Source: Bacillus massiliigorillae (GTDB taxonomy: Bacteria; Bacillota; Bacilli; Bacillales; DSM-1321). From it: DNA of 64,000 bases. The stretch is from assembly GCF_000380245.2 (NCBI RefSeq), contig NZ_HG428745.1, positions 84,607-148,606 of the forward strand, given 5' to 3'. The notes below the pieces were generated by a model that saw nothing but the letters and a program-made list of their open reading frames with translations, did not search any database and had not been told where the DNA came from. A program made the position numbers and the translations under genes. Of the stretch, positions 42,936 through 52,983 are shown in pieces. The stretch's first letter is position 1. Every line of letters starts with the position of its first letter.

Positions 42936-44714
42936 TTATAAATAAATTATTCTCGAAGCTATACTAGTTCCTGTCGTTGTAGTACTCAAATTAGATTTTA
43001 AGCAAAAAATTCCAGCTTCATCTCCAGATGAGTTATTACCTCCAAATCTGACCAACGTATTACCATTGACAGATGTGTAATCTGAGTAATAAGTCGTTGA
43101 AGACCCATTAGTTGATGTAGGGAAAAAACCTGACTTTGTAGTACTTAATGTTCCAGAAATATATCCGCTTAACCCTGTAGATTTTCCAACTTTTTCATAT
43201 CCAGTTCCTTGATCATTAAAGTTATCAGTTCCAACAAACACGTTGGCGTCAGTATCTGTTCGTACTCCGTCAACAACAATATCTTTATTCCCCCACAAAT
43301 CTTCAATTCCATGGCATTTAACTCCAATCAATGAAGATGTTCTATCTCCAAAATACATTCCTTTATCGTTTAAATGTCCTGTTTGGACAGACGCTCCACT
43401 AACGCGTCCCATACCTAAAGATGATTGTGAGTTCAGATTTTTAAATCTAACCAAATACAATATCTGCATTAACAAAATTTGATAATATGCAATTAAACCG
43501 TATCCGACTCCTTTATTTTTAGCCCTAGTTCTGAAAGAATCAATTGTTAATGAAACTGTCGGAGCTTCTCCTGAAGATGAACATAGTTTTAGTTTTCCGC
43601 CTCCATCATCAAATACTTTACTTAAGTAAGCGCCGATATATAAAAAATCTTTTTCAATATCACCTCTTTTATGAGCTAAACAATCATAACTGTCATCAAC
43701 TTTAACACTAGAGTATCTAACGTATACATAATCTCCTTCTTTTTGTATATTCCAATAAATTTTCGGAAACTTAACCATTATATCTCCTGTCATGTATTTA
43801 TCAGGGCTAGAAGGTTCTCCATTTGTTTTTTTATTGTAATCATTCTTATCTAATTCATAAACAACAGTTCCGCCCAATAATTTAACTGGTTTTATTTCAT
43901 TGAAAGGGAATTTGTTGTCCCAATCACTAGAAGCCGGAATCATACCTATAGAGTTATCTATATAAGAAACTGACGTTAAAGGGTTTGAATCTTTTGTGTT
44001 TATTTTAACTCCGTAAATTAAAGTAGTAGAAGGAGTTGATGATATTTCTTGCGATACATCTTCGTTATACAAATGATTGATGGTGTAAGTGAAAAATCTA
44101 AAATAATAAGTTGTATCGTTAGTTAATCCTGTTACAGAAATTGAGTTTTCTGTAGAGTCTACAAATGTTATTCCGTCTGAGACGCTTTCAGGATATGAAC
44201 CTTCTTTGTAAACACCTAAAGTTTTGTAATATACATTATCTGTTGAAGGAGGGTTATCCCACGTTAAATTTACTTTGCCGTCTTTTGGATCAGCCGAAAT
44301 GTTAGTTACTGGTTTAGGAGTTTTTTTGATTTCTGTAAAAATACTACCTCCTACACCTTTAGAAATCTCTATATCTCCGAAAGTTGTGTAAATACAGAAA
44401 AATTTATAGTAATAGTTTTTCATTTGTTGTGAATCATAAATTAATCCGTTTTCTGTACCTTCGTATATTTTAGTTGCTGAACTTACGCAAGTTTCATAAG
44501 ACGAGTTAACTATATTTTTAGTTTCACTCATATATAATTCAACTTTCATAAATTCAGATTGAGTAGGAACAACCCAATCCCATGAAATAGCTAAACCTGA
44601 ATCTGTAGAAGATGAAGTTAAATCAGTTACTTCTGGTAGTGGTTTTGCTGGTTCAGATCCACCTCCTTTTTTACTAAATAAACCATGAGCCATTAATACA
44701 TAATCAATATTCAT
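42936..44714 (-). CDS. Tail fibre/receptor-binding protein with FN3 repeats and C-type-lectin-like end
   Basis: 592-residue late structural protein. Residues about 25-130 and 133-235 form two fibronectin type III domains (second: KPVTNISADPKDGKVNLTWD); the middle is a linker; the C-terminal 200 residues (with GIEDLWGN, VRFGGNNSSGDEAGIFCLKSN and the end ASRIIYL) resemble the C-type-lectin-like/receptor-binding fold seen in phage tail tips. It probably contacts the cell surface. ATG overlaps the previous stop (TAATG). No reverse transcriptase or template repeat is nearby, so it is not a diversity-generating-retroelement target in this window. Confidence 0.75.
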   Translation of the reverse strand: MNIDYVLMAHGLFSKKGGGSEPAKPLPEVTDLTSSSTDSGLAISWDWVVPTQSEFMKVELYMSETKNIVNSSYETCVSSATKIYEGTENGLIYDSQQMKNYYYKFFCIYTTFGDIEISKGVGGSIFTEIKKTPKPVTNISADPKDGKVNLTWDNPPSTDNVYYKTLGVYKEGSYPESVSDGITFVDSTENSISVTGLTNDTTYYFRFFTYTINHLYNEDVSQEISSTPSTTLIYGVKINTKDSNPLTSVSYIDNSIGMIPASSDWDNKFPFNEIKPVKLLGGTVVYELDKNDYNKKTNGEPSSPDKYMTGDIMVKFPKIYWNIQKEGDYVYVRYSSVKVDDSYDCLAHKRGDIEKDFLYIGAYLSKVFDDGGGKLKLCSSSGEAPTVSLTIDSFRTRAKNKGVGYGLIAYYQILLMQILYLVRFKNLNSQSSLGMGRVSGASVQTGHLNDKGMYFGDRTSSLIGVKCHGIEDLWGNKDIVVDGVRTDTDANVFVGTDNFNDQGTGYEKVGKSTGLSGYISGTLSTTKSGFFPTSTNGSSTTYYSDYTSVNGNTLVRFGGNNSSGDEAGIFCLKSNLSTTTTGTSIASRIIYL

Positions 44715-45901
44715 TAAGCCACCACCTTATCTACTATGATTCCGTCTGGGTCATACACAAATGACCATGTTTTTGTTAATACTATTTCGGTACCAGCATC
44801 ATTATAAAACTGCCAAGTTGCTGTTTGGTAATTACCATTACCATCAGGGTTAGACAATGTGCTCTTCATGTATAAACTACCGTCTGCTCGCTTGAAATCA
44901 ACTGATAAATATACTGTTTCCACTTTATTAGAAGCAAAACTACTCAAACCACTGTCATGAGGCATATACTCTTTTTCATGTACTCCTACAGCTAAATCAA
45001 TTTTTTCTTGCGCTCCTTCTGGACTTTCAAAGATTTGTCCTAAATCAACATTACCTTCACTATTAGGACCAATACCATTTACACTAGAAACCGCACCAGA
45101 GCCATCTACACCTCTTTGCGCAACTAACTGCCATGAAGCATTGCTTTTTGTAGGTAAAGTAGGAGGAGCTACACCAATCGAATCTTTTAATGCTTGGAAG
45201 CTACTTCCGTTGAATTCTACAATGTTATTTCTCTTATACTGTACAGTTGCAGAATAAGTACCTTTGTTTTCTAAACCTTGAACGTTAGGCAATAAAGAAT
45301 TAATCATACTTGTAGATGATTGTGCGTCACTGGTTGCAGCATTAGCAGCAGTCGTAGCAAGTTCAGCGAGCAAAGCTTTTTCATTTGCAAGAGTTGCCTT
45401 TTCATCTGCATTTGTAGCTGCATTATTAGCAGATTGCGTAGCAGAAACAACATCTACTTTCAATTGCGAAAGGTTACTAGTTTCTTGGTTAGCATTTTGA
45501 GCAGAACTAGCAGCTTCTACAGCCTTTTCATGAGCGTAATCACCTTTTGATTGAGCATATTCACCTTTCTCCTGTGCGTAATTCCCTTGAGTTTCTGCTT
45601 CATTGCCTTTTTGCTCAGCCTCATTACCTTTAACATTAGCATTCAACGCAGCTTCTACAGCTAATTGCTTTGTCGCATTAATGGAATCAATATAATCTTG
45701 TACATTAACACCAGATAAAAATTCATCACGTTCTTTTGAGTCTTCATCCACACGTTTGATTTCTTGCAATAATTCTTGCTTAGTTGTATTTGATGAGTTA
45801 TTTTGATTAACAAAATCCTGTTCGATCTGTGAGAAATTATCATTAATATCTTTCCTTGTTTGGCTATCCAGTGGATTTAATATAGTTTTATACTTACTCA
45901 T
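44714..45901 (-). CDS. Upper baseplate/tail fibre protein with coiled coil and carbohydrate-binding-like module
   Basis: 395-residue protein: N-terminal helical part, then a long Ala/Gln/Glu-rich coiled coil (about 70-200) with 7-residue repeats such as KGNEAEQ, KGEYAQS and KGDYAHE, followed by a segment like small carbohydrate-binding modules (NKGTYSATVQYKRNNIVEFN to WQLVAQRG) and a C-terminal beta-rich part. This is the usual plan of a trimeric tail fibre stem. Its start overlaps the previous gene by 8 bases. Confidence 0.75.
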   Translation of the reverse strand: MSKYKTILNPLDSQTRKDINDNFSQIEQDFVNQNNSSNTTKQELLQEIKRVDEDSKERDEFLSGVNVQDYIDSINATKQLAVEAALNANVKGNEAEQKGNEAETQGNYAQEKGEYAQSKGDYAHEKAVEAASSAQNANQETSNLSQLKVDVVSATQSANNAATNADEKATLANEKALLAELATTAANAATSDAQSSTSMINSLLPNVQGLENKGTYSATVQYKRNNIVEFNGSSFQALKDSIGVAPPTLPTKSNASWQLVAQRGVDGSGAVSSVNGIGPNSEGNVDLGQIFESPEGAQEKIDLAVGVHEKEYMPHDSGLSSFASNKVETVYLSVDFKRADGSLYMKSTLSNPDGNGNYQTATWQFYNDAGTEIVLTKTWSFVYDPDGIIVDKVVA

Positions 45902-46130
45902 TCACAGCGCTCCTTTCATTGATTTTTTGTTTAACCATTCGTAAATACCTTGTTGTCTTTTGTCTTGCTTGCAAATCAGATTTCTTTGATAAATCATTAA
46001 CTGGCATTTGAGATAAACGCCTTTTCATTTTTCGATGAGTATCTATTAGTTTCTTTTCTTCAATATCAGCGAAATAAATCTCAATAGATCCATCTTCATT
46101 TTCACGAAGCATTTTAACCTTCAATTTCAT
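45894..46130 (-). CDS. Small basic tail-module protein
   Basis: 78-residue basic helical protein, no recognised family. It overlaps both neighbours (17 bases with the tail-spike gene and 8 with the fibre gene), showing translational coupling. An internal ATG at codon 8 behind GAAGG is also possible as start. Perhaps a baseplate or chaperone factor. Confidence 0.65.
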   Translation of the reverse strand: MKLKVKMLRENEDGSIEIYFADIEEKKLIDTHRKMKRRLSQMPVNDLSKKSDLQARQKTTRYLRMVKQKINERSAVNE

Positions 46131-48297
46131 CTACCTCGCTTTCGTGAGTAAGTTCTAAACGAGTAGTTTCATAACCTTTACGTTTTGCCTTAATCTCATA
46201 TGCAAAATGAATATCATCTCCTTTAATTACAAAGCTATAAGGAGTCATAGAATCTAAATCAACATAGATTTGTCCAAGACCATATGGAGTAAGAAATACT
46301 TCATAATCAATATCTGTATTAACGGTTTCTTTGAAAAGAGATTCTATTTCAATAGCACATTCTCCATTTACGACTTTGCCACGACCAATATCACCAAAAT
46401 AATACTCAGCTGTCTCATATGCTGAGACGTTTACATATCCGATAGAAGTTAGGACAGAAGCGTTTTTGGTTCCTTTGACATTAGAGTCACCATTAACAGT
46501 TAAAGAGCCGCCAACATCAGCATTATAACAAGACATTTTAGCGAACATCTCTACTTCATTTGCAGATAAAACTATATTGTTACCGTAACTCATAATATAA
46601 AATGCTCCAGAAGACAATTTACCTATATAACCTTTTTGACCATTTGTATTAAATGTCATCAATGGATAAGAATTATTGATATTAGTCGTATCAGATGAGT
46701 CAATTATGATACTAGAACTACCATTTTGTGATGTAAGCTTATTCTCTTGCAACAACATTCTTGGTGATGATGTAGAAGGAGATGTCGTTATTGTGAAACC
46801 AATAAGTGTACCAGCTACTAATCTATTAACATCAATAGTATTAGTTCTAATAGAACCGCCGTTAATCATCGTTGTATTAGGATATTTCCACACGTTTACA
46901 GTCTGTTCTACTTGATCCGCAGCAGCTAAAGCATTGTCTGCATTTTGTTGCGCTTGTGAAGCTTTGCTATTAGCAATAGTAGGGTCATAATTACTGTTAT
47001 AAAAATTAGTACCTGGACCAACAGTAATATTATTAGCAGCCAGTTGACCGATGGCACCAGCCGATAATACAAAGCCATCTGCTGTAATTGCTTCTTTGAA
47101 CGACTTACCACCATCAACACTAATTCCTATACCCTTGCTATTTAACCAAACCATTTTATCAGGGTCTGTCGGATCAACAGCAATAATTCCATTTTCGAAT
47201 ATTAACTCTGTTTGAGCTGATTTTAATGCTTCAGTTGCTCTAATAACTGCATCATCAAGTACGTTATAAGGTAGCTTCTGCTCACCATTTAAGATAGCAT
47301 CCATGTTATCCTTAGTCTTTTGGAAATCAGCTATAGTATCAGTTAAATTGTTCCTAAAATTTTCAAATGTATATTGTGCTGATTGGTTAGATTCTGGAAA
47401 GTCCACAATCTCCATGACACGAGATGTTATATCAATATTTAAAGGCTCATAGATGACAAATACACTATCACCTAGTTCTACTTGTGATGTATTTACACCA
47501 AGCTTTAATAATTCAATCCCATCAATTTTGAATGAAACTTGCGGCTTATCTATCAACTCCGATTTTATACGGGCCAATAATTCTGATTGAATCGTATATC
47601 TCTCATCGTAAACAGGCTTTGCATGACGTTTACCGTATGTAGCCCACATAGGAGATAAATATTCAGCCATAGTTACATAACTTCCATCCTCATTCTTCTT
47701 GCCAAACCCTTTAATTACAGTGGACAAATTACTTGTATCAACATATTTCTCAATCGTTTTAACGTTATGTTTAAAACGGAATTGTATATCCGTATCTCTA
47801 CCAACTTGCTGATAAAATTTAAGATGCTTCTTATTAATGGATACTTCTGCACCAAATACATTTATTGCTTTCTGTACCAAAGCAAGTGAATTATCATTCC
47901 CAAATGATTCAAAAACAGCACTAGAGAATGAGTCAACAACTTCATACGTGTATCCAGTTCCTTCTAAGGCAAAAGCTAAACAGGTAGACAGTGTTTGAGT
48001 ATTAGTAATCGTTCCATACTGAAAAAAGTCCACTAAATCAAAAAAAGTGTGAAAGGCTTCAATCTGTTTAACTACAGCATTACCGACCATTTTTTCAGTC
48101 ATTTTTTTAATTCGATATAGCTGACTATCATACTCAAGCAAACTTTCCTCCACAACCAAATCAAACGAATGTGTATTACGCTCCGTTTGAAACAACAAAA
48201 AAGAGAGCGAATATTCACCGTTCACCCTCCGTTTACGCTGTAATGTTGTATAATCTGTCAACATCTCACTTCGTCCATCTAAATGAGTAACAATCAA
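46114..48297 (-). CDS. Tail-associated lysin/tail endopeptidase (Tal) protein
   Basis: 727-residue tail-tip protein. The N-terminal 350 residues resemble the gp27-like hub of the prophage tail endopeptidase family (HLDGRSEMLTDYTTLQRKRR, then LVDFFQYG); the middle has a helical linker (ATEALKSAQTELIF, then WLNSKGIGISVDGG); the C-terminal part is beta-rich. It forms the hub under the distal tail protein; peptidase activity is not evident from motifs. TTG start behind AAAGGATGGTGA. Located in the classical order tape measure, Dit, Tal. Confidence 0.8.
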   Translation of the reverse strand: MIVTHLDGRSEMLTDYTTLQRKRRVNGEYSLSFLLFQTERNTHSFDLVVEESLLEYDSQLYRIKKMTEKMVGNAVVKQIEAFHTFFDLVDFFQYGTITNTQTLSTCLAFALEGTGYTYEVVDSFSSAVFESFGNDNSLALVQKAINVFGAEVSINKKHLKFYQQVGRDTDIQFRFKHNVKTIEKYVDTSNLSTVIKGFGKKNEDGSYVTMAEYLSPMWATYGKRHAKPVYDERYTIQSELLARIKSELIDKPQVSFKIDGIELLKLGVNTSQVELGDSVFVIYEPLNIDITSRVMEIVDFPESNQSAQYTFENFRNNLTDTIADFQKTKDNMDAILNGEQKLPYNVLDDAVIRATEALKSAQTELIFENGIIAVDPTDPDKMVWLNSKGIGISVDGGKSFKEAITADGFVLSAGAIGQLAANNITVGPGTNFYNSNYDPTIANSKASQAQQNADNALAAADQVEQTVNVWKYPNTTMINGGSIRTNTIDVNRLVAGTLIGFTITTSPSTSSPRMLLQENKLTSQNGSSSIIIDSSDTTNINNSYPLMTFNTNGQKGYIGKLSSGAFYIMSYGNNIVLSANEVEMFAKMSCYNADVGGSLTVNGDSNVKGTKNASVLTSIGYVNVSAYETAEYYFGDIGRGKVVNGECAIEIESLFKETVNTDIDYEVFLTPYGLGQIYVDLDSMTPYSFVIKGDDIHFAYEIKAKRKGYETTRLELTHESEVDEIEG

Positions 48298-48311
48298 TAT
48301 ATCACCATCCT

Positions 48312-49133
48312 TTATATATAGTAGAAACGGAAATCAAATGAAATTAAAAAAGAACCACTTGTACCGGATAAAGTAAAGTCGTTCCACCCTTTTTTAAGCG
48401 TTATTAATTTACGGTTTGTATCACCAAATATCGTTAAGCTATTTTTTAGCGATCTAATACCTTCAAGCTTAATAGTATCATTGGTATTAGACGTACCGCT
48501 GTATTGCCACACATCACCAGTTGTAGTATTAGTGATTTTTAGATTATTTGATGCACCTTGGTACTTAATAAGTAACGGCAATTCCCTTGGATCAATATCT
48601 ATATCACTTGCGTTGTAAATACGAAAAGTTGTTGTACTATGCGCATACTTAGCTTCTGTACCAATATCAAAGCCAAGATTCTGTCCAAACTGCCACTTAT
48701 CAGAATCAAAAGTTAATGGGTCCATTGTTGTACCAACCGACTCAGCATATGGAGACGAAGAAACAAATTCAATCTCAAATGTGCCAGCAACTAATGAAAG
48801 CCTTTCGGGTGTGTATGAAGCAGCAGTCTTAACAAGCCATCTCTTGCCTTTCTCTTGAGTATTTATTAAGTAAAATGGCATTTGCGAATAAAAGAGCTTA
48901 AATACTTCATTCCTTAGAAGTGAATAATCATGAAAGTCCACAGCTTGAATAAAAAACTTCACTCTCATTTTCCTACCTTCAAATGCAGTACCTAAATCTA
49001 GATATCCACTTCTTCCTTCAATTTGCTCGGTAAAATGAATTGGAGAAGGAGAATCCAATATAAAATTAAGTGGTATAATCCCTATACTTTTCGTGTTATA
49101 CCTTGTGCCTTCTAATGTTTCAATGTATATCAT
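48312..49133 (-). CDS. Distal tail protein (Dit)
   Basis: 273-residue protein of the siphovirus distal tail family. The N-terminal half (LNFILDSPSPIHFTEQIEGRSGYLDLG) matches the conserved Dit core, the C-terminal half is a galectin-like beta domain (WNDFTLSGTSGSFLISFDFRF end). It forms the hexameric ring between the tail tube and the hub. The ATG overlaps the tape-measure stop by 4 bases. Confidence 0.88.
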   Translation of the reverse strand: MIYIETLEGTRYNTKSIGIIPLNFILDSPSPIHFTEQIEGRSGYLDLGTAFEGRKMRVKFFIQAVDFHDYSLLRNEVFKLFYSQMPFYLINTQEKGKRWLVKTAASYTPERLSLVAGTFEIEFVSSSPYAESVGTTMDPLTFDSDKWQFGQNLGFDIGTEAKYAHSTTTFRIYNASDIDIDPRELPLLIKYQGASNNLKITNTTTGDVWQYSGTSNTNDTIKLEGIRSLKNSLTIFGDTNRKLITLKKGWNDFTLSGTSGSFLISFDFRFYYI

Positions 49134-52100
49134 CCCTTAACACCACTCATTCTCCTTCTCGAATTTAATCTACTGCCTAATTCAATCTCTAAAGAATCTG
49201 CCATATTTCTAACATCTTGTATAGAAGCATCACCTGTATAGGACAGATTAATAGTAATTGGACTAGAATGAGTAATACTTGTCTTACTTGTACTAGTCGT
49301 TGAAGAAGGACCAATATCAATCATCTTCTGAGCATTATCTCCTAACAGTCCATACGCATTATCTATTGCACCCATTAAATCTGGAGATGTTGACTGAATC
49401 CCCTTAATAAAACCTTCATTAGTAAATTCTCCAACCTCCATGAAAACACGTGAAGGAGATTTAATGCCTAATAATGATTTAGCTTTATTAATAACACCAT
49501 CCACAACTCCTGTGATTGCCTCTATAGCTGATGATGTCATAGAAGATATTCCGTTTATCAATCCTCTGATTATGTCTTTACCTACACTAGTTAGATTAAT
49601 GCCATCTAAGAAGCTTTTAGCCTTATTCCACCCAGTTTCAACCGCCGATTTCACACCATTCATAGCTGTTGTAACTGTAGATTTAAAAGAATTAAATATA
49701 TTTGTAACAGTTGTTTTAATGCCATTAACAATAGTTGTAATTGATGATTGAATACTAGTCCATATTGATGTAATTGTAGATTTAATACTATTAAAAACAC
49801 TAGAAGTAGTATTTTTTATACTATCCCATACGGTAGTAAACGTTGATTTTATATTATTTAAAATCGTAGTTATTGACGATTTCACTTCGTTCCATATTGA
49901 TGTAGCAGAACTTTTCAAGGTGTTCCAAACATTTGTTACCGATGTTTTTATGCCATCCCAAATAGTTGTAAAGGATGTCTTTAAACCGTCTAAAGTAGTT
50001 GTGAAAAATGATTTTATACTATTCCATACGGATGTTGCTGTAGATTTCAATCCATTCCACACTGTTTCTACTACTGATTTAATTGCATTCCACACTGTAG
50101 TAAATGCCGTTTTGTAAGCATCTAATACCGTAGTAAAGTAAGACTTAATACCATCCCATACTGATGAAGCGATAGACTTTATTCCATTCCAAAGTGTGGA
50201 AAGAAAAGTCTTAATATTATTCCAAGCAGTTTCTGTACCTTGTTTAATGGAATCCCAATTTTTTGTTATAAGTGCAATTAATTGACCTAAAGGGCCTCCG
50301 AATACAGCTAATAAAGTTAAACCCCATTGACTAAAGAAATCTTTAATACCATTCCATACAGCCTCAGCAGTTGATTTTATACCATCCCATGTGGATGATA
50401 AAAAATCTTTGATCCCATTCCACGCACTTTCAAACCCTGATTTAATACCGTCCCACACTGAAGAAAGGAAATCTTTGATTCCATTCCAAATCGTAATAGC
50501 ATAAGCACTAATTTCATCCCAATTCTTATATACCGCTACACCTGCTGCAATAAGTAATCCTATGGCCGCTACAACTCCTGCAATTGGTAACGCAATCGCT
50601 GCTATACTAGCCATAAGAGGTGTGGACGCTGCAATAATACCCATAAAGAGAGGTGCTAACGCCATCGCTGCACCAACTAAAATACCTATAGCTGTTCCTA
50701 TCGCTACTAATGTAGCAGCTAATGTAGGATTATTTTGAACCCATTCCGCAATTTTACCGATTACTTCAGCTATTGTAGTTAGTAATGGTTCCAGAGCTAC
50801 TTTTAAATCAGAAAAAGCTTGTCTCAATGCCACAGTAGGATCTGTATTAAGCTTCTCAGTGGAAGAATTAACATCATCAATTCCTTTTTTTAAATCGGCG
50901 GTTCCTTTTTCAGCATTTATCATTGTGTCTACAATTTTCATGCCTTGGTCTTCGAATTTGGTACCGAAAATTTGCACTCCTAATTCATTCCGAAGGGTAG
51001 CATCTTCCACACCAGCCAAAGCCTTTGCGACTTCAACCATGGCTTGTTTTCCGCCTTCTCCACCTTTAGCGACTGCCGCACCCCATGTCTGCATCTGTTT
51101 AGCAGAGATATCTGTTTTAGATAGTAATTCTCCCATCGCTTTAGGTATTTCTAATCCAAACTCGGAAAGACCTATCTTCCCTTCCTTCAACCCGTCAAGT
51201 AAGTTATCGATATTCCAACTTTTAGTGTCGACCGCAGCTGAGAGGATGTTTTGGACCTCTGTAGCACTGAATCCTGCAATTTTCAGCTGTTCCCCGTATT
51301 CGGAGATGATGTCTAGTTGTTCTGGAGGAAATCCTGTTTTGAGCAAAGAGTTTACAAGTCCGAGTGCTTGTTCATTCGAAATATTGAGTGCTCCACCGAT
51401 TTCATTAGCTTCCTGGATCAACTCTGTAAAATCAATCCCTGAATAAGCAGCAGCGATAGTTCCTGCCATTTTAACAACAGCTGCGTTTGACTCATCACTT
51501 GCATCTTTATTAAGCGCCCACTGTCTACGTACACCTTCAAGTGCTGATTCAGCATCTACACCATAACTTGTTACAGTATTAATAGCGTCTTTAACAGATG
51601 CTTTTGAAGACTCTGGTACTTCCATTGATATTTCAATCTTTGTGTTTAAAGAAGATGTATCTAATGCAGCACTAATAGCACCAGCAATACCACCACCAGC
51701 AGCTAGACCAGCTACAGTATTTTTTAGTTCATCACCAAAGCCGTTAACAGCTTGTTCAGCTTCATTTGCTTCTTGTGATACTCTATTTAAATCCTGTCTT
51801 ATCTGATCAATACTAGCTCCATTATGAACATTTGATAACGCAGCTCTTAATCTACCTAAATCTGTATCAGCTCCTAACGCAGCTTGACCAATACGTTCAA
51901 TAGCTTGATTAAGTTGTGCTGATGTAGCAGTACCATTTCTAATAGCAGATGTAAGACGGCCGCCGAGAGCATTTGCAAATTGGTCTACACTTGTACCGGT
52001 TGCTTGAAACAAAGCTTGAAGTTCGCGTGTTGCATTACCAGTTCTTTGTTGTTCGTTGGCCATATTTTGAAGTTGCCCTCTAAGACCATTTAAAGTACCT

Positions 52101-52420
52101 TCAGTTGTTTCAATCTCACGCCTAAAAGCTCGGTATTGCTCTGCTCCAATTTGTCCGCTCTGAAATTGCGCTTCTACCTGTGCCTGCGCTTGTTTTAATG
52201 TATCTAGCTTTTCGGATGTCGCTTGAATTCTTTCGGTTAAGATTTGTTGTTTTTGTGCCAACAGCTCAATGTTACCAGGGTCAAACTTAAGAGCCCTTTC
52301 AACCTGTTTAAGTTCTGTTTGTAAACTAGTACTCTGCTTGTTTACATCCTTTAAGGCATTCTGTAAACCTGTTGTCTCTCCACCAATTTCAATAGTGATT
52401 CCTTTGATATTTCCAGCCAT
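49130..52420 (-). CDS. Tail tape measure protein
   Basis: 1096-residue tape measure. Order: N-terminal coiled coil (LKQVERALKF to LQNMANEQQRT), a central domain with MAGTIAAAYSGIDFTEL and MGELLSKTDISAKQMQTWG typical of TP901-like tape measures, a strongly hydrophobic stretch at about 565-640, and then about 25 imperfect 11-residue repeats centred on W/F-x-x-I-K (for example TVWNGIKSTAT). It sets tail length and probably aids DNA passage. ATG behind GAGGTGAGAA. The length predicts a tail of around 150 nm by the usual rule, but this is inference. Confidence 0.93.
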   Translation of the reverse strand: MAGNIKGITIEIGGETTGLQNALKDVNKQSTSLQTELKQVERALKFDPGNIELLAQKQQILTERIQATSEKLDTLKQAQAQVEAQFQSGQIGAEQYRAFRREIETTEGTLNGLRGQLQNMANEQQRTGNATRELQALFQATGTSVDQFANALGGRLTSAIRNGTATSAQLNQAIERIGQAALGADTDLGRLRAALSNVHNGASIDQIRQDLNRVSQEANEAEQAVNGFGDELKNTVAGLAAGGGIAGAISAALDTSSLNTKIEISMEVPESSKASVKDAINTVTSYGVDAESALEGVRRQWALNKDASDESNAAVVKMAGTIAAAYSGIDFTELIQEANEIGGALNISNEQALGLVNSLLKTGFPPEQLDIISEYGEQLKIAGFSATEVQNILSAAVDTKSWNIDNLLDGLKEGKIGLSEFGLEIPKAMGELLSKTDISAKQMQTWGAAVAKGGEGGKQAMVEVAKALAGVEDATLRNELGVQIFGTKFEDQGMKIVDTMINAEKGTADLKKGIDDVNSSTEKLNTDPTVALRQAFSDLKVALEPLLTTIAEVIGKIAEWVQNNPTLAATLVAIGTAIGILVGAAMALAPLFMGIIAASTPLMASIAAIALPIAGVVAAIGLLIAAGVAVYKNWDEISAYAITIWNGIKDFLSSVWDGIKSGFESAWNGIKDFLSSTWDGIKSTAEAVWNGIKDFFSQWGLTLLAVFGGPLGQLIALITKNWDSIKQGTETAWNNIKTFLSTLWNGIKSIASSVWDGIKSYFTTVLDAYKTAFTTVWNAIKSVVETVWNGLKSTATSVWNSIKSFFTTTLDGLKTSFTTIWDGIKTSVTNVWNTLKSSATSIWNEVKSSITTILNNIKSTFTTVWDSIKNTTSSVFNSIKSTITSIWTSIQSSITTIVNGIKTTVTNIFNSFKSTVTTAMNGVKSAVETGWNKAKSFLDGINLTSVGKDIIRGLINGISSMTSSAIEAITGVVDGVINKAKSLLGIKSPSRVFMEVGEFTNEGFIKGIQSTSPDLMGAIDNAYGLLGDNAQKMIDIGPSSTTSTSKTSITHSSPITINLSYTGDASIQDVRNMADSLEIELGSRLNSRRRMSGVKG

Positions 52421-52434
52421 ATTCTCACCTCGCT

Positions 52435-52644
52435 TCAGAACTTGTCAAAATCATTTTGAGTAGCTTTTCTAACCCGCTCTTTAGCTGGCTTTTTCATTTC
52501 CATGTATTCATCCACATAATCAAGACACATACCAATCGTCATATATTCCATATCAGCAATACTCAATTCGCATTTCTTACACAATAAAAGGTACATCTCT
52601 GTAGAGAATTGATCTCCACTAGATGTACCTTTGTTTTTAGTTAT
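52435..52644 (-). CDS. Tail assembly chaperone, frameshift extension (gpGT C-terminal part)
   Basis: 69-codon open frame entered by a -1 shift at the run of nine A ending the 52641-52967 gene; it encodes a helical segment with CKKCELSIADMEYMTIG and a basic end. It has no own ribosome site at the entry, and length and place match the gpT half of lambda-like tail chaperones, which bridges the tape measure and tail tube during assembly. An internal ATG at 52594 could start a shorter protein. Stop is 15 bases before the tape-measure start. Confidence 0.75.
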   Translation of the reverse strand: MTKNKGTSSGDQFSTEMYLLLCKKCELSIADMEYMTIGMCLDYVDEYMEMKKPAKERVRKATQNDFDKF

Positions 52645-52967
52645 TTTTTTTTAGAGTTAAGCATCCTTGCTAAGATGTCCTGTAGTTCAGGAATAATATC
52701 AACAATAGGGAATTCATCAAATGTATCAAGCCATTCCAACGGTGAAGCAATCTCTTTATCTGCTGTTTTAGCAAGGGTCCAAGCGATATTATAGAAAGCT
52801 TCAAAATCAAGAGATTCATATGAAGCCTCTTTTGCATTAAATGCTTTTTCCATTTTGGCTAATTCTGCAAAAAAGTCTTTACCAAACTGCTGTTTATACC
52901 TTAAAGGAGTAGCACCTGTACTTTTAAATACAACATTTTTACCATCTATTACAATTGTCTTTTCCAT
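52641..52967 (-). CDS. Tail assembly chaperone gpG-like
   Basis: 108-residue chaperone between major tail protein and tape measure. Typical start with a beta hairpin (MEKTIVIDGKNVVFKSTGATPLRYKQQFGKDFF), then helices; it ends NSKKK-stop where the codons AAA AAA AAA precede TAA. This A9 run allows a -1 shift into the downstream frame. ATG behind GGAGGGC. Confidence 0.88.
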   Translation of the reverse strand: MEKTIVIDGKNVVFKSTGATPLRYKQQFGKDFFAELAKMEKAFNAKEASYESLDFEAFYNIAWTLAKTADKEIASPLEWLDTFDEFPIVDIIPELQDILARMLNSKKK

Positions 52968-52983
52968 TCTTTATGCCCTCCTA

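Noticed and set aside
42936..44714. Diversity-generating retroelement target protein
   Set aside because: The lectin-like end is suggestive, but there is no reverse transcriptase gene and no template repeat of the 3' end in the window.
50859..51446. 195-residue plus-strand open frame inside the tape-measure gene
   Set aside because: Antisense shadow of a long coding region; no ribosome site and Ser/Phe/Pro-rich composition typical of reverse-frame noise.
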